Origin: CAIJXJ01 sp964445115
Lineage (GTDB): Bacteria > Pseudomonadota > Gammaproteobacteria > Burkholderiales > Methylophilaceae
DNA: 64,000 nt
NCBI GenBank assembly: GCA_964445115.1
Contig: CAYUJU010000006.1
Coordinates: 1-64,000, forward strand
Direction of reading: 5' to 3'
Under the pieces are notes generated by a model. It was not told the DNA's origin and made no database searches. It was given only the letters and a program-made list of their open reading frames with translations. Position numbers and translations under genes: made by a program. Each line of letters starts with the position of its first letter. The stretch's first letter is position 1. This document shows, one piece after another, positions 1-9,700 of the stretch.

Positions 1-74
1 GCCTCGACAGCCAGTGGGAAGTGGTCAAGCCGCTGCGCAAGCACTACAGCTACGACTTCCCGAACGGCTTCTAA
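1..74 (+). CDS. 3' end of an unidentified gene (partial)
   Basis: Only the last 23 codons and the TAA stop lie in the window. The reading frame ends in a C-terminal sequence finishing with SYDFPNGF. It is followed at once by a strong intrinsic terminator, which supports a real gene end. The fragment is too short for me to assign a family, and the gene continues to the left of the window. Confidence 0.5.
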   Translation, partial: LDSQWEVVKPLRKHYSYDFPNGF

Positions 75-100
75 ACGCCGTATCGACGTTGTCACACCCG

Positions 101-136
101 AGGCCAGCCGGTTCGCCCAGGCTGGCCTTTTTCTTT
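101..136 (+). terminator. Rho-independent terminator of the leftmost gene
   Basis: A perfect 9-bp stem (aggccagcc at 101-109 pairing with ggctggcct at 120-128) encloses a 10-nt loop. It is followed by a T-rich tract (ttttctttg). It lies 27 nt after the stop of the partial gene on the plus strand. Confidence 0.85.
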
Positions 137-227
137 GCGTCCCGCAGCCGACCATTCAGTATCATGGTTGCCAGACCGGCGCCGCATCGCTACATTCACC
201 CTGTTGCCAATCATCGCCTACGTCACG

Positions 228-446
228 ATGCCAACCTGCTCCCCGGAAAAAAACGATGAAGTCCTGTGTCCCTGCAGCGGGACAACCCATGGCATGATCG
301 TCGATCTGTGTCACCAAGGGCTGGATATGGAAGGAATTTCAAGGAGAACGGGAGCACTGACGGGGTGCGGAGGCTGCGAATGGGATATCGCCGAACTGGT
401 GAATGACCTGGCCAAGGAAAAATCACTTCCCCCGCCAACCGCTTAA
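228..446 (+). CDS. BFD-like [2Fe-2S]-binding small protein
   Basis: This 72-residue protein has the cysteine pattern of bacterioferritin-associated-ferredoxin (BFD)-like domains: CxC at residues 14 and 16 (CPCSGTT), then about 30 residues later CxxC at 47 and 50 (GCGGCEWDI). In that family the four cysteines hold a [2Fe-2S] cluster. Roles range from releasing iron from bacterioferritin to being a domain of nitrite reductases and other oxidoreductases. No bacterioferritin gene is adjacent, so the partner is unknown. The ATG at 228 is the first that gives a compact domain; upstream in-frame starts (TTG at 135) would add residues unlike the family, and no clear ribosome site decides the point. 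It is a stand-alone gene, not obviously in an operon. Confidence 0.7.
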   Translation: MPTCSPEKNDEVLCPCSGTTHGMIVDLCHQGLDMEGISRRTGALTGCGGCEWDIAELVNDLAKEKSLPPPTA

Positions 447-462
447 GCGCAGATCGAAACCG

Positions 463-783
463 TCAAATTTCCCAATCCACCGCCACGCACACCTTGCGTC
501 GCCGGTTGATGTAGAGCATCCCTTTAATCTTTCCTTCCTGCACCAGTTCGGACCGAAATACCTCAGGGTCTATCGTCGGGAACATTCCGCGCATCGCGCC
601 GCGCAGGATAAGTCTTCCTTGGGGGAAACAGGTCGCCAGCGCGATCTCGCGCTTGTCCCGCTCAATCAGCTGATGCTCGAACTCGAGTTGCGCTTCAATG
701 CCGTGCTCTAGCAGTTCCAGCGCGTGGAGGTTATGGTCAACTGGATGCCCTACGCCAGCTGTGTTAATTTCGTGATCTATCAT
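463..783 (-). CDS. hypothetical protein, 106 aa
   Basis: A 106-residue reading frame divergent from ccoG, rich in Glu, His and Leu, with a basic segment near the C-terminus (INRRRKVCVAVDWEI). No signal peptide or membrane segment is seen, and I recognise no family. The start codon is 88 bp from the ccoG start on the other strand. A TACAAT hexamer at 793-798 (minus strand) sits just before it, so transcription could begin within a few bases of the ATG. The convergent neighbour on the left is the BFD-like gene, 16 bp away. It is probably a real gene because it fills an otherwise empty gap, but the function is unknown. Confidence 0.5.
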   Translation of the reverse strand: MIDHEINTAGVGHPVDHNLHALELLEHGIEAQLEFEHQLIERDKREIALATCFPQGRLILRGAMRGMFPTIDPEVFRSELVQEGKIKGMLYINRRRKVCVAVDWEI

Positions 784-824
784 GACAACAACATTGTACC
801 CGCTCCAAACATATTAGTATTTTC

Positions 825-833
825 TGATATACT
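825..833 (+). promoter_or_regulatory. extended -10 promoter candidate for ccoG
   Basis: The sequence TGATATACT is an extended -10 element (TGn followed by TATACT), about 39 bp upstream of the ccoG ATG. No good -35 is visible, as is common for extended -10 promoters. I do not see a canonical FNR half-site pair here, although ccoG is often controlled by oxygen in other bacteria. Confidence 0.4.
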
Positions 834-871
834 TGTCCTGATTGCATTCAGATGATGGAAGGAAGCAGCAC

Positions 872-2311
872 ATGAACCCTCAGGTTGAAGACGACGACAT
901 CGAGATGCCGCTTTACCAGAAGCGCATCCCCATTTACACCCGTACCGTCAAAGGCAAGTTCCGCAATCTCAAGACCGCTATTCTGGTCCTCGCCTATTCC
1001 GTCTACTTCATGCTGCCGTGGATTCCCTGGGAGCGTGCCAGCGGCTCGCAGCAGGCGATCATGTTCGACATGGTGCTGCGCCGTTTCTTCATTTTCGACA
1101 GCGTCATTTATCCGCAGGATATTTTCCTGCTTTCCCTTGTCCTGTTTATTGCAGGCGCATTACTGTTCTTCGCCACGGGGTTGATTGGACGCGCCTGGTG
1201 CGGTTATTTCTGCTTCCAGACGCTGTGGACCGACGCGTTCATGCTGATCGAGCATTACATCCAGGGCGAGCGTCCAGCACGCATTCGTCTGGCCAAGCAG
1301 CCGTGGAACATGGAAAAGATCCTCAAGGTAGGTGGCGCGCGCTTTCTGATGCTGCTGCTCTCGTTCTGGACGGCGTTCACTTTTGTCGCCTATTTCAACC
1401 ATAATCCGGCCTTCCTTGGGCGCTTCCTGCATGGGGCCGCTGACCCGACCGCTTACTATGGCGTACTGTTCCTGACCATTTCTACCTTCCTGGCTGGCGC
1501 GCTGTTACGCGAACAGGTCTGTATCTACATGTGCCCGTACGCCCGCTTCCAGAGTGTGATGTACGAAGCAGATACGCTGGTGCCGGCATACGACAGTCAG
1601 CGCGGCGAGGGCACTGCCGGCCGCATCGTCGCCAAGAGCGGCGTACATACGCAGGAAGAACGCAGGGCCAAGGGCCACGGCGACTGCATCGACTGCAACT
1701 TCTGCGTCCAGGTTTGTCCGACTGGCGTAGATATCCGCAAGGGGCTGCAATACCAGTGCATCTCCTGCGGCCTGTGCATCGACGCCTGCAACACCATCAT
1801 GGATTCTCTGGGTTGGGAACGCGGATTGATCCGCTACGACTCGGAAGCCAATCTGAAACAAGTCCCGCCTGCCAAGCCGCATCTCGATTTCCTGCGCCTC
1901 AAGGTGCTGGGCTATGCCGGCGCACTGGCAATCATGATCGGCGTGCTGGTTTATACCTTCGCAACGCGAACGGCCTTTGAAGTGCGCATCGCGCAAGTGC
2001 GTCAGCCGTTGTTCGTGGAATTGTCCGACGAGAAGATACGCAATCGTTACGAAATTCATCTGGTGAACAAGCAGCAGGAGGCGGAAGACTTTCTGGTGAA
2101 GATCGACGGGATTCCCGAGAACGCCGTAAACTTCGGGGCAATCGGCAATCCGTTCCACGTCGCTGGCGGCCGTGACATCAAGGTACCGATCAAGATTGAT
2201 CTGGAGCACGAACTGGCTGAGGAAACCAAGTCACTGAATATCCAGATCATCCCGCAAAGCAAGCCGGATCAAGCGGAAACCCGTCGCGTCAGCTTCGATA
2301 GTCCGAAGTAG
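872..2311 (+). CDS. ccoG: cytochrome c oxidase accessory protein CcoG (RdxA/FixG family)
   Basis: A 479-residue inner-membrane ferredoxin-like protein. In this family CcoG helps supply or reduce copper during assembly of cbb3-type cytochrome oxidase. The N-terminal half has several membrane helices with the family motifs AWCGYFC and CIYMCPYARFQ. The middle carries two [4Fe-4S] clusters, CIDCNFCVQVCPTG and CISCGLCIDACN. The C-terminal ~120 residues form the Ig-like FixG C-terminal domain. The start at 872 is chosen because GGAAGGA lies 9-10 nt upstream; an in-frame TTG at 842 would add 10 atypical residues. Unusually, no ccoNOPQ or ccoHIS genes flank it, so it is an orphan copy here. It ends at a bidirectional terminator. 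Confidence 0.93.
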   Translation: MNPQVEDDDIEMPLYQKRIPIYTRTVKGKFRNLKTAILVLAYSVYFMLPWIPWERASGSQQAIMFDMVLRRFFIFDSVIYPQDIFLLSLVLFIAGALLFFATGLIGRAWCGYFCFQTLWTDAFMLIEHYIQGERPARIRLAKQPWNMEKILKVGGARFLMLLLSFWTAFTFVAYFNHNPAFLGRFLHGAADPTAYYGVLFLTISTFLAGALLREQVCIYMCPYARFQSVMYEADTLVPAYDSQRGEGTAGRIVAKSGVHTQEERRAKGHGDCIDCNFCVQVCPTGVDIRKGLQYQCISCGLCIDACNTIMDSLGWERGLIRYDSEANLKQVPPAKPHLDFLRLKVLGYAGALAIMIGVLVYTFATRTAFEVRIAQVRQPLFVELSDEKIRNRYEIHLVNKQQEAEDFLVKIDGIPENAVNFGAIGNPFHVAGGRDIKVPIKIDLEHELAEETKSLNIQIIPQSKPDQAETRRVSFDSPK

Positions 2312-2345
2312 GCGTAGCCCCACCGCCCGGCCATGCGCCGGGCAT

Positions 2346-2379
2346 AAAAAAAGCCAACCCATGCGGGTTGGCTTTTTTG
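2346..2379. terminator. bidirectional intrinsic terminator between ccoG and a lipoprotein gene
   Basis: A perfect stem, A6GCCAACCC at 2347-2360 against GGGTTGGCT6 at 2365-2378, with a 4-nt loop (atgc). The A-run and T-run make it functional in both directions, serving the convergent ccoG and the minus-strand lipoprotein gene. Confidence 0.9.
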
Positions 2380-2395
2380 TGCACCGAATACGTAC

Positions 2396-2656
2396 TTAGC
2401 TGCCGGAAGCCGGAGCAGCAGCATCAGCAGCCGGAGCAGTTGCTGCATCGGCAGCAGGCGCGGCAGGTGCAGCGTCAGCCGGAGGAGGCACCCAGCCACC
2501 CGGCTCTTCCTTGACGGGTTCCGGAGCAGCAGCCGGCGCAGCGGCAGCATCAGCAGCCGGCGCAGCGGTTTCAGCCGGAGCTTCTTCCTTGCTGCAACCA
2601 GCCAGCACAGTCGCACCCAGCGACAATGCGATCAGCATTTGAATCAGAGACTTCAT
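2396..2656 (-). CDS. small Ala/Pro-rich lipoprotein
   Basis: An 86-residue protein with a short signal peptide and a lipobox (TVLAGCSKEE), so it should be lipidated at Cys and anchored in the envelope. The rest is low complexity, dominated by Ala, Pro, Glu and Asp with repeated AAPAADAA-type units, and has no recognisable fold. It resembles the Ala-rich lipoproteins common in betaproteobacteria, with no assigned function. The ATG at 2656 is preferred over the one at 2662 because GGAA sits 6 nt before it, while it directly abuts the first ATG. It lies downstream of ettA on the same strand, separated by 95 bp holding a 15-bp palindrome. Confidence 0.7.
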   Translation of the reverse strand: MKSLIQMLIALSLGATVLAGCSKEEAPAETAAPAADAAAAPAAAPEPVKEEPGGWVPPPADAAPAAPAADAATAPAADAAAPASGS

Positions 2657-2690
2657 CGTCATTTCCTTTACGGTTAATCAATCAAATCGG

Positions 2691-2705
2691 CTAGTGGATC
2701 ACTAG
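2691..2705. promoter_or_regulatory. 15-bp perfect palindrome upstream of the lipoprotein gene
   Basis: CTAGTG-gat-CACTAG is a perfect inverted repeat with 6-bp arms, 34 bp upstream of the lipoprotein start, in the leader region between ettA and that gene. It could be an operator or a small mRNA hairpin; there is no T-run, so it is not an intrinsic terminator. Confidence 0.35.
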
Positions 2706-2751
2706 TCGGGCCAAAAAAAATTGAGCAAGAAATATACCACAAATTAACTAC

Positions 2752-4416
2752 TTAGCGGGTAATGGGGCGATAACGGATGCGCTTCGGCTTGGCCCCCTCC
2801 TCACCCAGACGCTTACGTTTATCTTCTTCGTATTCCTGGTAGTTGCCGTTGAAGAAGGTCCACTGGGAATCGCCTTCTGCCGCCAGAATATGCGTCGCAA
2901 TGCGGTCCAGGAACCAGCGATCGTGCGAGGTGACCAGCACACAGCCGGCGAATTCCAGCAGGGCATCTTCCAACGCGCGCAGGGTTTCCACGTCCAGATC
3001 GTTGGACGGTTCATCCAGCAGCAGCACGTTGCCGCCGGCGATCAACGTCTTGGCCAGATGCAAACGACCGCGCTCACCGCCGGAAAGCTGACCGACGATC
3101 TTCTGCTGGTCACCGCCCTTGAAGTTGAAGCGGCCGATGTAAGCGCGGCTGGGCATTTCGAAGCGTCCCACGGACAGGATGTCTGCGCCGCCGGAAATGG
3201 CTTCGAACACGGTCTTCTTGTCTTCCAGGCCCTCACGGCTCTGGTTCACCGCCGCGATGTTCACGGTGGACCCGATGACGATTTCGCCGGAATCGGGAGT
3301 CTCTGCGCCCTGGATCATCTTGAACAGGGTGGACTTACCGGCACCGTTGGGGCCGATCACGCCGACGATGGCGCCGGGCGGGATGCTGAAGGACAGATCA
3401 TCGATCAGCAGACGGTCGCCAAAGCCCTTGGAGACGTTGTTGAACTCGATGACCTTGTCGCCCAGACGCTCGCCGGGCGGAATGAAGATTTCCTGCGTTT
3501 CGTTGCGCTTCTGGTATTCGACCGATTTCAGTTCCTCGAAGCGGGACAGGCGTGCCTTGGACTTGGCCTGACGCGCCTTGGGATTCTGGCGCACCCATTC
3601 CAGCTCGGTCTTCATCGCCTTCATGTGGGCGTCGATCTGCTTGTTTTCCTGCTCCAGACGGGCTTCCTTCTGTTCCAGCCAGCTGGAGTAGTTGCCCTTC
3701 CAGGGAATGCCCTGCCCGCGGTCCAGTTCCAGGATCCATTCGGCGGCATTGTCGAGGAAGTAACGGTCGTGGGTCACGGCGACGACGGTACCGGGGAAGC
3801 GCACCAGGAACTGCTCCAGCCATTCCACGGACTCGGCATCCAGGTGGTTGGTTGGTTCGTCCAGCAGCAGCATGTCCGGCTTGGACAGCAGCAGCTTGCA
3901 CAAGGCTACACGGCGCTTCTCACCGCCGGAGAGGTGCTCGATCTTCGCATCCCACGGCGGCAAGCGCAGGGCGTCCGCCGCGATTTCCAGCTGGGTTTCG
4001 GTATCGCTACCACTGGCGGCGAGAATGTTCTCGTACTTGGCCTGTTCTTCGGCCAGCTTGTCGAAGTCCGCATCGGGCTCGGCGTACGCGGCATAGATGG
4101 CATCAAGCTTAGCCTTGGCTTCCATGATGGCGCCCATGCCGGATTCGACTTCCTCACGCACCGTCTTGGCAGGATCCAGTTCAGGTTCCTGCGGCAGGTA
4201 GCCGATGGACAGGTTCGGCTGCCATTGCACCTCGCCTTCGAACTCCTTGTCCGCACCGGCCATGATGCGCAGCACGGTAGATTTGCCGGAACCGTTCAGG
4301 CCCAGGAGGCCGATCTTGGCGCCAGGAAAGAAGGACAGGGAAATGTCCTTGATGATCTGTCTTTTCGGGGGCACGACCTTGCTCACGCGGAGCATGGACA
4401 TCACGTATTGGGCCAT
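2752..4416 (-). CDS. ettA: energy-dependent translational throttle protein EttA (ABC-F ATPase)
   Basis: This 554-residue protein has two ABC ATPase domains in one chain and no membrane segments, the hallmark of ABC-F proteins. Walker A motifs are GLNGSGKS (about residues 39-46) and GPNGAGKS. The signatures are LSGGEKRR and LSGGERGR, each followed by a Walker B with LLLDEPTNHLD or LLLDEPSNDLD. The length and the N-terminus (MAQYVMSMLRVSKVVPPKRQ) match EttA, which binds the ribosomal E site and gates the first elongation steps according to the ADP/ATP ratio. The linker between the domains is charged and helical. It is separated by 112 bp from pbpC upstream on the same strand. A second ABC-F protein, Uup, lies at 24 kb. 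Confidence 0.95.
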   Translation of the reverse strand: MAQYVMSMLRVSKVVPPKRQIIKDISLSFFPGAKIGLLGLNGSGKSTVLRIMAGADKEFEGEVQWQPNLSIGYLPQEPELDPAKTVREEVESGMGAIMEAKAKLDAIYAAYAEPDADFDKLAEEQAKYENILAASGSDTETQLEIAADALRLPPWDAKIEHLSGGEKRRVALCKLLLSKPDMLLLDEPTNHLDAESVEWLEQFLVRFPGTVVAVTHDRYFLDNAAEWILELDRGQGIPWKGNYSSWLEQKEARLEQENKQIDAHMKAMKTELEWVRQNPKARQAKSKARLSRFEELKSVEYQKRNETQEIFIPPGERLGDKVIEFNNVSKGFGDRLLIDDLSFSIPPGAIVGVIGPNGAGKSTLFKMIQGAETPDSGEIVIGSTVNIAAVNQSREGLEDKKTVFEAISGGADILSVGRFEMPSRAYIGRFNFKGGDQQKIVGQLSGGERGRLHLAKTLIAGGNVLLLDEPSNDLDVETLRALEDALLEFAGCVLVTSHDRWFLDRIATHILAAEGDSQWTFFNGNYQEYEEDKRKRLGEEGAKPKRIRYRPITR

Positions 4417-4528
4417 GTTGCTTTACCGTTGATTTGAAAGGGCGAAGCTTACCGCACGACGCTCGGTTTGGGGAGTCTTGAATACTGGCCAGCAGAGGAT
4501 GGACAAGGCGCACACCCACTGAAAAACG

Positions 4529-6724
4529 TCATCCTCGACCTAGTGGCTTCAAGCGTGCGCCACGAACCTCGAAGCGTATCTGATCGACCTCGTGCCCCGT
4601 GGCATCACGTAACGTCAGCACGTGCCGGCCCGGCCACGGAAACCAGCGGGCATCCGAGAGTCTTTTTCCATCCAGCATCCAGTACCAGCCTTTGGGCAAC
4701 GGCGTGTCGGCCTTGAACAGGACGCGTTGCTGCGCCTGGGGGATGTCCGGGTCCAGGGCGATGATGGTGCCCTGCCCCGGATAGTCGATGCGTACCGGAA
4801 GGGCTTGGGTTGCGCCCTTTGCCTCCAAGCGCTGCAGCGTGGTGGCGTTGGCGCGGATCACCGGCTGTGAGGTTCCTGGTAAAAACAGCTCCTGTCGCGG
4901 TGGCTCGATCGGCGGATCGAAACGGATGGCGTGGCGCTTGACGCCCTTGGGGAGCGGCGCCTTGTCGCTGCGCCACTTCAAACCGTCCGACGCGCGATGC
5001 AGGTCGTCCATCACCGCCACCCATACCGGTGCCGCGCCCGAGACGCCGGAAACGTCGTGCATGGGTTCGCCGCTGGCGTTGCCGACCCACACGCCCACCG
5101 TGTAGCGGCGCGAGTAGCCGATGCACCAGTTGTCGCGCATGTCCTTGCTGGTGCCGGTTTTGACCGCCGACCAGTACCGGGTGGCCAGGGCGGAATCGAG
5201 CCCGAAGGTATGCATGCGTGCGCTTCGGTCCGACAGGATGTCGGACACGATCGCGGTGGCCGCCGGCGACAGCGTGCGGCGCGCGGCAGCGGTCGGGGCA
5301 TCGGGCAAGAACTTCACCGGGCGCCACGCCCCATCGTTCGCCAGCGCACGGTAGGCGTTGGTCAGGGCCAGCAGCGTGACATCGGCAGAGCCCAGCGCCA
5401 GGCTGTAGCCGTAGTAATCGCCGGTTTCGCGCAGCGAATCGAAGCCCAACTGGCGCAGCAGCTGGTGAAACGCATCCGGTCCCACCTGAAGCAAGGTGCG
5501 GACTGCAGGCACGTTGAGCGAACTGCCTAACGCCAGGCGCAGGCTTACGGGCCCGACGAAATGCTTGTCGTAGTTCTGCGGCACGTACAGCCCGCCGGGC
5601 GTCTGAATGCGCACCGGAGAATCATCCAGCAGGGATGCCGCCGTCAACCGGCGCTGCTCGATGGCCAAGCCGTAGAGAAATGGTTTGAGGGTAGAGCCCG
5701 CCTGCCGGGGCGAATCAACGGCATCAAACTGGGCTGCTCCCGAGAGGTCGCCGCTGGAGCCGACCCAGGCCAGGACATCCCCGCTGGCGTTGTCCAGCAC
5801 CAGCACCGCGCCATCCTGCACATTGCGGGTTTGCAGCTGCATTAGGTTGGCCCGCAGGTGGCGCATGGCGGAAGCCTGCACGTCGAAATCCAGCGTACTC
5901 CGGACCCGCGCGCCCGGCGTTTGCAGCAGCCTGCGCGCCAGATGTGGCGCATGCGTAGCCACTGGCACGGTGTAAGGCCCGCGCAGATGCAGGGCGACAA
6001 AGCCTTCCAGCCCTTCGCATTCGCCAGCGCGCTGCATGGTATGCAGTAAGCGGCACGCACGCTCGCTCACCTTAGCGGGCAAGGCGTTGGGCGCGCGCAA
6101 CAAGGCGGCCGCCACGGCGGCCTCGCGCTCGTTCAGCCCGGCGGGGGCTTTACCGAACAACCCCCAACTCATCGCCGCGACGCCTTGCAGTTCGCCCCGA
6201 AAGCCGACGAGGTTGAGGTAGGCTTCCAGAATCTCGTCCTTGCGCCAACGGCGCTCCAGCCAGAGAGCATCGGCCGCCTGCCCGGCCTTCTCCATTACCC
6301 CGCGACGCGCGCTGCGCCCTTTCGCGCCATCCTCCAGCAGCCCGGATAGTTGCATGGTCAGGGTGCTGGCGCCTCGGGTTTTCGTATTCCACAAATTGCG
6401 CCAGGCCGAGGCCGCCGCTGCATTCCAGTCGACCCCAGCGTGTTCGTAGAAACGTTTGTCCTCGGAGTACAGCAAGGCGCGCAGCAACGCCGGGGAGACC
6501 GCCTCGATCGGCGTCCACGCCAGCCGGCGCACCTGCCGGTCCAGCCGCAGCTGTTGCAGTTCCCGCCCCTCGCGGTCCAGTAGCCAGGCGTCGGAAGGGG
6601 TGTAGGCGGTTCTGGTTTCCTGAAAATCAGGCGCTGCCAGCGTCTGCGCTGGCAACATCCCTAACATGAACGCTGACACGAGCGCGTACAAAGCGCGCGC
6701 AGCCAAACGTTCTTCTCCTGCCAT
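4529..6724 (-). CDS. pbpC: penicillin-binding protein 1C (glycosyltransferase/transpeptidase)
   Basis: A 731-residue bifunctional peptidoglycan synthase of the PBP1C type, anchored by an N-terminal hydrophobic segment (residues 8-30). The GT51 domain has the catalytic glutamate in SEDKRF (Glu88) and the RGASTLTMQ motif. The transpeptidase domain has SxxK as STLK (Ser344-Lys347), SLN (402-404) and KTG (522-524). The C-terminal ~90 residues match the PBP1C C-terminal domain. The start at 6724 overlaps the yfhM stop by one base (TGATG), so the two are translationally coupled; an in-frame ORF extends upstream, but only as antisense-like sequence inside yfhM. In other bacteria this pair is thought to repair the wall after envelope breach while the macroglobulin traps attacking proteases. 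Confidence 0.95.
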   Translation of the reverse strand: MAGEERLAARALYALVSAFMLGMLPAQTLAAPDFQETRTAYTPSDAWLLDREGRELQQLRLDRQVRRLAWTPIEAVSPALLRALLYSEDKRFYEHAGVDWNAAAASAWRNLWNTKTRGASTLTMQLSGLLEDGAKGRSARRGVMEKAGQAADALWLERRWRKDEILEAYLNLVGFRGELQGVAAMSWGLFGKAPAGLNEREAAVAAALLRAPNALPAKVSERACRLLHTMQRAGECEGLEGFVALHLRGPYTVPVATHAPHLARRLLQTPGARVRSTLDFDVQASAMRHLRANLMQLQTRNVQDGAVLVLDNASGDVLAWVGSSGDLSGAAQFDAVDSPRQAGSTLKPFLYGLAIEQRRLTAASLLDDSPVRIQTPGGLYVPQNYDKHFVGPVSLRLALGSSLNVPAVRTLLQVGPDAFHQLLRQLGFDSLRETGDYYGYSLALGSADVTLLALTNAYRALANDGAWRPVKFLPDAPTAAARRTLSPAATAIVSDILSDRSARMHTFGLDSALATRYWSAVKTGTSKDMRDNWCIGYSRRYTVGVWVGNASGEPMHDVSGVSGAAPVWVAVMDDLHRASDGLKWRSDKAPLPKGVKRHAIRFDPPIEPPRQELFLPGTSQPVIRANATTLQRLEAKGATQALPVRIDYPGQGTIIALDPDIPQAQQRVLFKADTPLPKGWYWMLDGKRLSDARWFPWPGRHVLTLRDATGHEVDQIRFEVRGARLKPLGRG

Positions 6725-9700
6725 CAGGGACTCACTTGCAAAGTCGTGTTTGGAATTTCCCCGAACACTTCCGGCGCGTACATGGCCTCCACGCGCGTCG
6801 CCGGCAAGGCGAATTCGCCGGCGTTGTTGAGGCGCACGGTGTACTCGACCCAGAATTTGCCCTTGGGGACGTAGTCGTAATAGGCGCGGAAGAAGCCGAA
6901 CCCGCGTTCGGTGAAGGTCGGCCAGGCGTCGTTGTCTTCCCAGAAATGGTCGTTCTCGCCTTCCCGCGCGATGGCCGAATCGCGGGCCGTATTGCCCAGA
7001 ATGGCGGCTCCGCCCGAGGTGGGGTCGCTCACCACCACCCAGCTCATGGATTGCGCGGATTCGATTTCCACACGCACGCGCACCACGTCGCCGCGGCTCC
7101 ACCGCCCGTCGACCTTCTGCTCGACCGGGGTCAGGTGGCGCGTGATCTTGTAGCCGAAATCGGCGGTCTTGTCGGGCACGGCGGCCTTAAGCATCACGGT
7201 GGCCCACGGTTGTCCGGCGCCTTCGTGACGCATGGCGAAGCTGGCCGGCTTGGCCACCTCGACCTCGGCCGACCACGGCAGGCTGAGTTTGCCCTGTTCG
7301 GTCTTGTCTGCGCCCTTCCACGCGTAGGACTGGCTGCCCGCCGGCGTCAGCGTGGCTTGCGTCTTGCCGCCCACCGCTTCGGCTTCGAAGCGCTGGCCGA
7401 ATTTATCCAGCGCCAGCACGCCCCAGACATTGGCCGTGGTCGTTCCCCAATGCCCGCGAGACTGACGCAGCATGGCCCCACGCAGCAGCGCCGGCACGTC
7501 CTGCTTCCAGGCGGGGTCGTCGATTGCGACTTCGAGCAGGCGCAGGGCGTTCACTTCGCCGTCCATCATCAACCACCACCAGCGGTCGTCACGCTCGGTG
7601 CTGAACACCAGTCGACCACCGGCGTAGGTCATGCGGTTGCGCAACTCACGCTCGACAGCAGCCAGACGCGCCTCGCGCTCCGGGGCATCCTTGACGCGAT
7701 ACAGGATGGAATACCAGTCGATCAGGCTGGCCGTCGGCATCTTGAGCGGCTTGAATTCGAACGCGCCCAGCATGCGCGCATCTGCCTTGCCGATGCGGAC
7801 CAGCGCTTCCAATGCATGCAAACGACGCTCCGGCAGAATCTCGCGCGGGGTCCAGAAACTGGGTTTTGCCTTGCCAGCGACAAAATTAGCCAGCGCCTGC
7901 TCCATGCGCTGGCGCGGCTCATCCGGCACCTGGAACCCGGCAGCATGCGTCACGCTCAACAGGTGTGCGGTCAAGGCGTCGCTGCCCTGGCCGGCGCCCG
8001 GGAAATATTGCGCGAACCCTTGTGCGTCGAGGTAGCCCTGCAGGTTGCCGGCCACTTCCTGCCAGCGTTTTTCATCGTGCAAGCCCACGGCGACCGAGGT
8101 ACGTTGCTCCAGGCAGGAGAACGGATAACGCTCAAAATAGCGTCGAAGCTCAGTCGTCTGGCCAGCCAGCGAAGCCGACAAGGTGACCTCGATGCCTCCC
8201 TTACCCGGCAACGCCCCCGCCGGCGGCGTTGCCAGCACGGCATACGGCTGTTCCAACCGCATGAAAGTCGCCTGCTGCACCGTCACCGGAACGCGCGGCG
8301 CGATTTTTTGCGTCAGCTTGATCCGATCCAGGGCCTTGCCGCCCTGCTCGATCGCCTCGACCTGCCACTGGAGCGACTCGACGCCTTCCGGCGCCTGCAA
8401 CTGCCAGGCAACTTCCTGCGCGCCGCCAGCTTCGAGGCGGAGCTTCTGCGCGCTCAGCGCCTGCTTGCCAGCGTGCCCAGCCACTGTCACCTGCATGGTA
8501 CGTTCCGCACCGTTGCGCACCGTGACCCCGGCACGGTAGCGATCGCCCTCGCGGATATACGGCGTGATGCCGGAGGTGATCTGCAAGTCCTGCTTGCTGA
8601 CAATTTCGGTGTCGCCGGTGCCGAACAGCCCCGGCCCGACGTCTGCGATCGCCACCAGCTTGAACGCCGTCAACGAATCGTTGAGCGGCACGCTGACGGT
8701 CGCTTCGCCCTTGGCGTCGAGCTTTACGCGCGGATTCCAGTACAGCAAGGTATCGAACAGCTCGCGTGTCGAGAGCTTGCCGCCCCCACCCCCGGCCGGC
8801 AGGGCCTTCTTACCGAAGTGGCGTTTGCCGACCACCTGCATCTGCGCGGTCGAGGTTTCCACCAGATAGGCGTGCTCCTGGCGCATCGCGTCCAGCAGGT
8901 TCCAGGTGGGGTTGGGCGACAGTTCGAGCAAGGCCCGGTCGACGGCCGCCACCGCGACTTCCGACCCCGCCGGCGGCGCCTTGCCGTTGGGCATGGCGAC
9001 CCGCACCTTCACCTTGGCCGTAGCACGCGGAGCGTAGGCAGATTTATCGGGCTCGACCCTGACTTTCAATTCCGCACCGGCTTTGCCGACCTGCAGTTCC
9101 GTCAGCCCAAACTTGAAGCCGGGTCGGGCCAGATCGACCATGGCGGTCGGCTGCGGCACGCCGCCGCGGTATTCGCGCACCCATTCGGCGGGCGAGCGCC
9201 AGCCCCATTGCAGGAAGGAATACCAAGGCACCTCACGCAGACGCCCGCGCACCGCGAGCACCGAGACGAACACGTTCGGGCCCCACGCGGCGCGTACGGG
9301 AATCTCGACTATCGGATCATGGCGCTTGAGCGGCCGCACGAAGGTCTCCAGCACACCCTCGCGCTCCACGGCGATCAACGCTGTCGCCTCGCGGAATGGC
9401 GTGTGCACGGTCAAGCGCGCGGTTTCCCCTGCCTGGTATTCCCGTTTGGCAGGCGCGATTTCCATGCGGTCGCGGTCCTCCTGGTCGAACCAGACATCGC
9501 CATCACCCGAGGACCAGAACGACGCTCCGGCCTGTGACACGTTCCCGCGGGCATCGCGCACCTCGGCCTGCAGATGGATGTTGCCCGGCTTGTCCGCCGC
9601 GATGTCGCAAGTCATCAGGCCACGGGCATCGGTTTTTCCGTCGCAGACCAGCCCCATGTCCTCACGCGTGGTTTGCGTTTCGTAGCTGTAAAACCCGCCG

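Noticed and set aside
2890..4437. 515-codon plus-strand frame opposite ettA
   Set aside because: EttA motifs on the minus strand are unambiguous; the opposing translation is low-complexity and has no family features.
6725..7102. Upstream extension of pbpC
   Set aside because: The added residues are Arg/Gly-rich shadow sequence within yfhM; the signal segment begins at 6724 with a TGATG overlap.
6736..9537. 933-codon open frame on the plus strand
   Set aside because: It is antisense to yfhM, which has the thioester and macroglobulin features; the antisense frame is open because of high GC codon bias and shows no domain.
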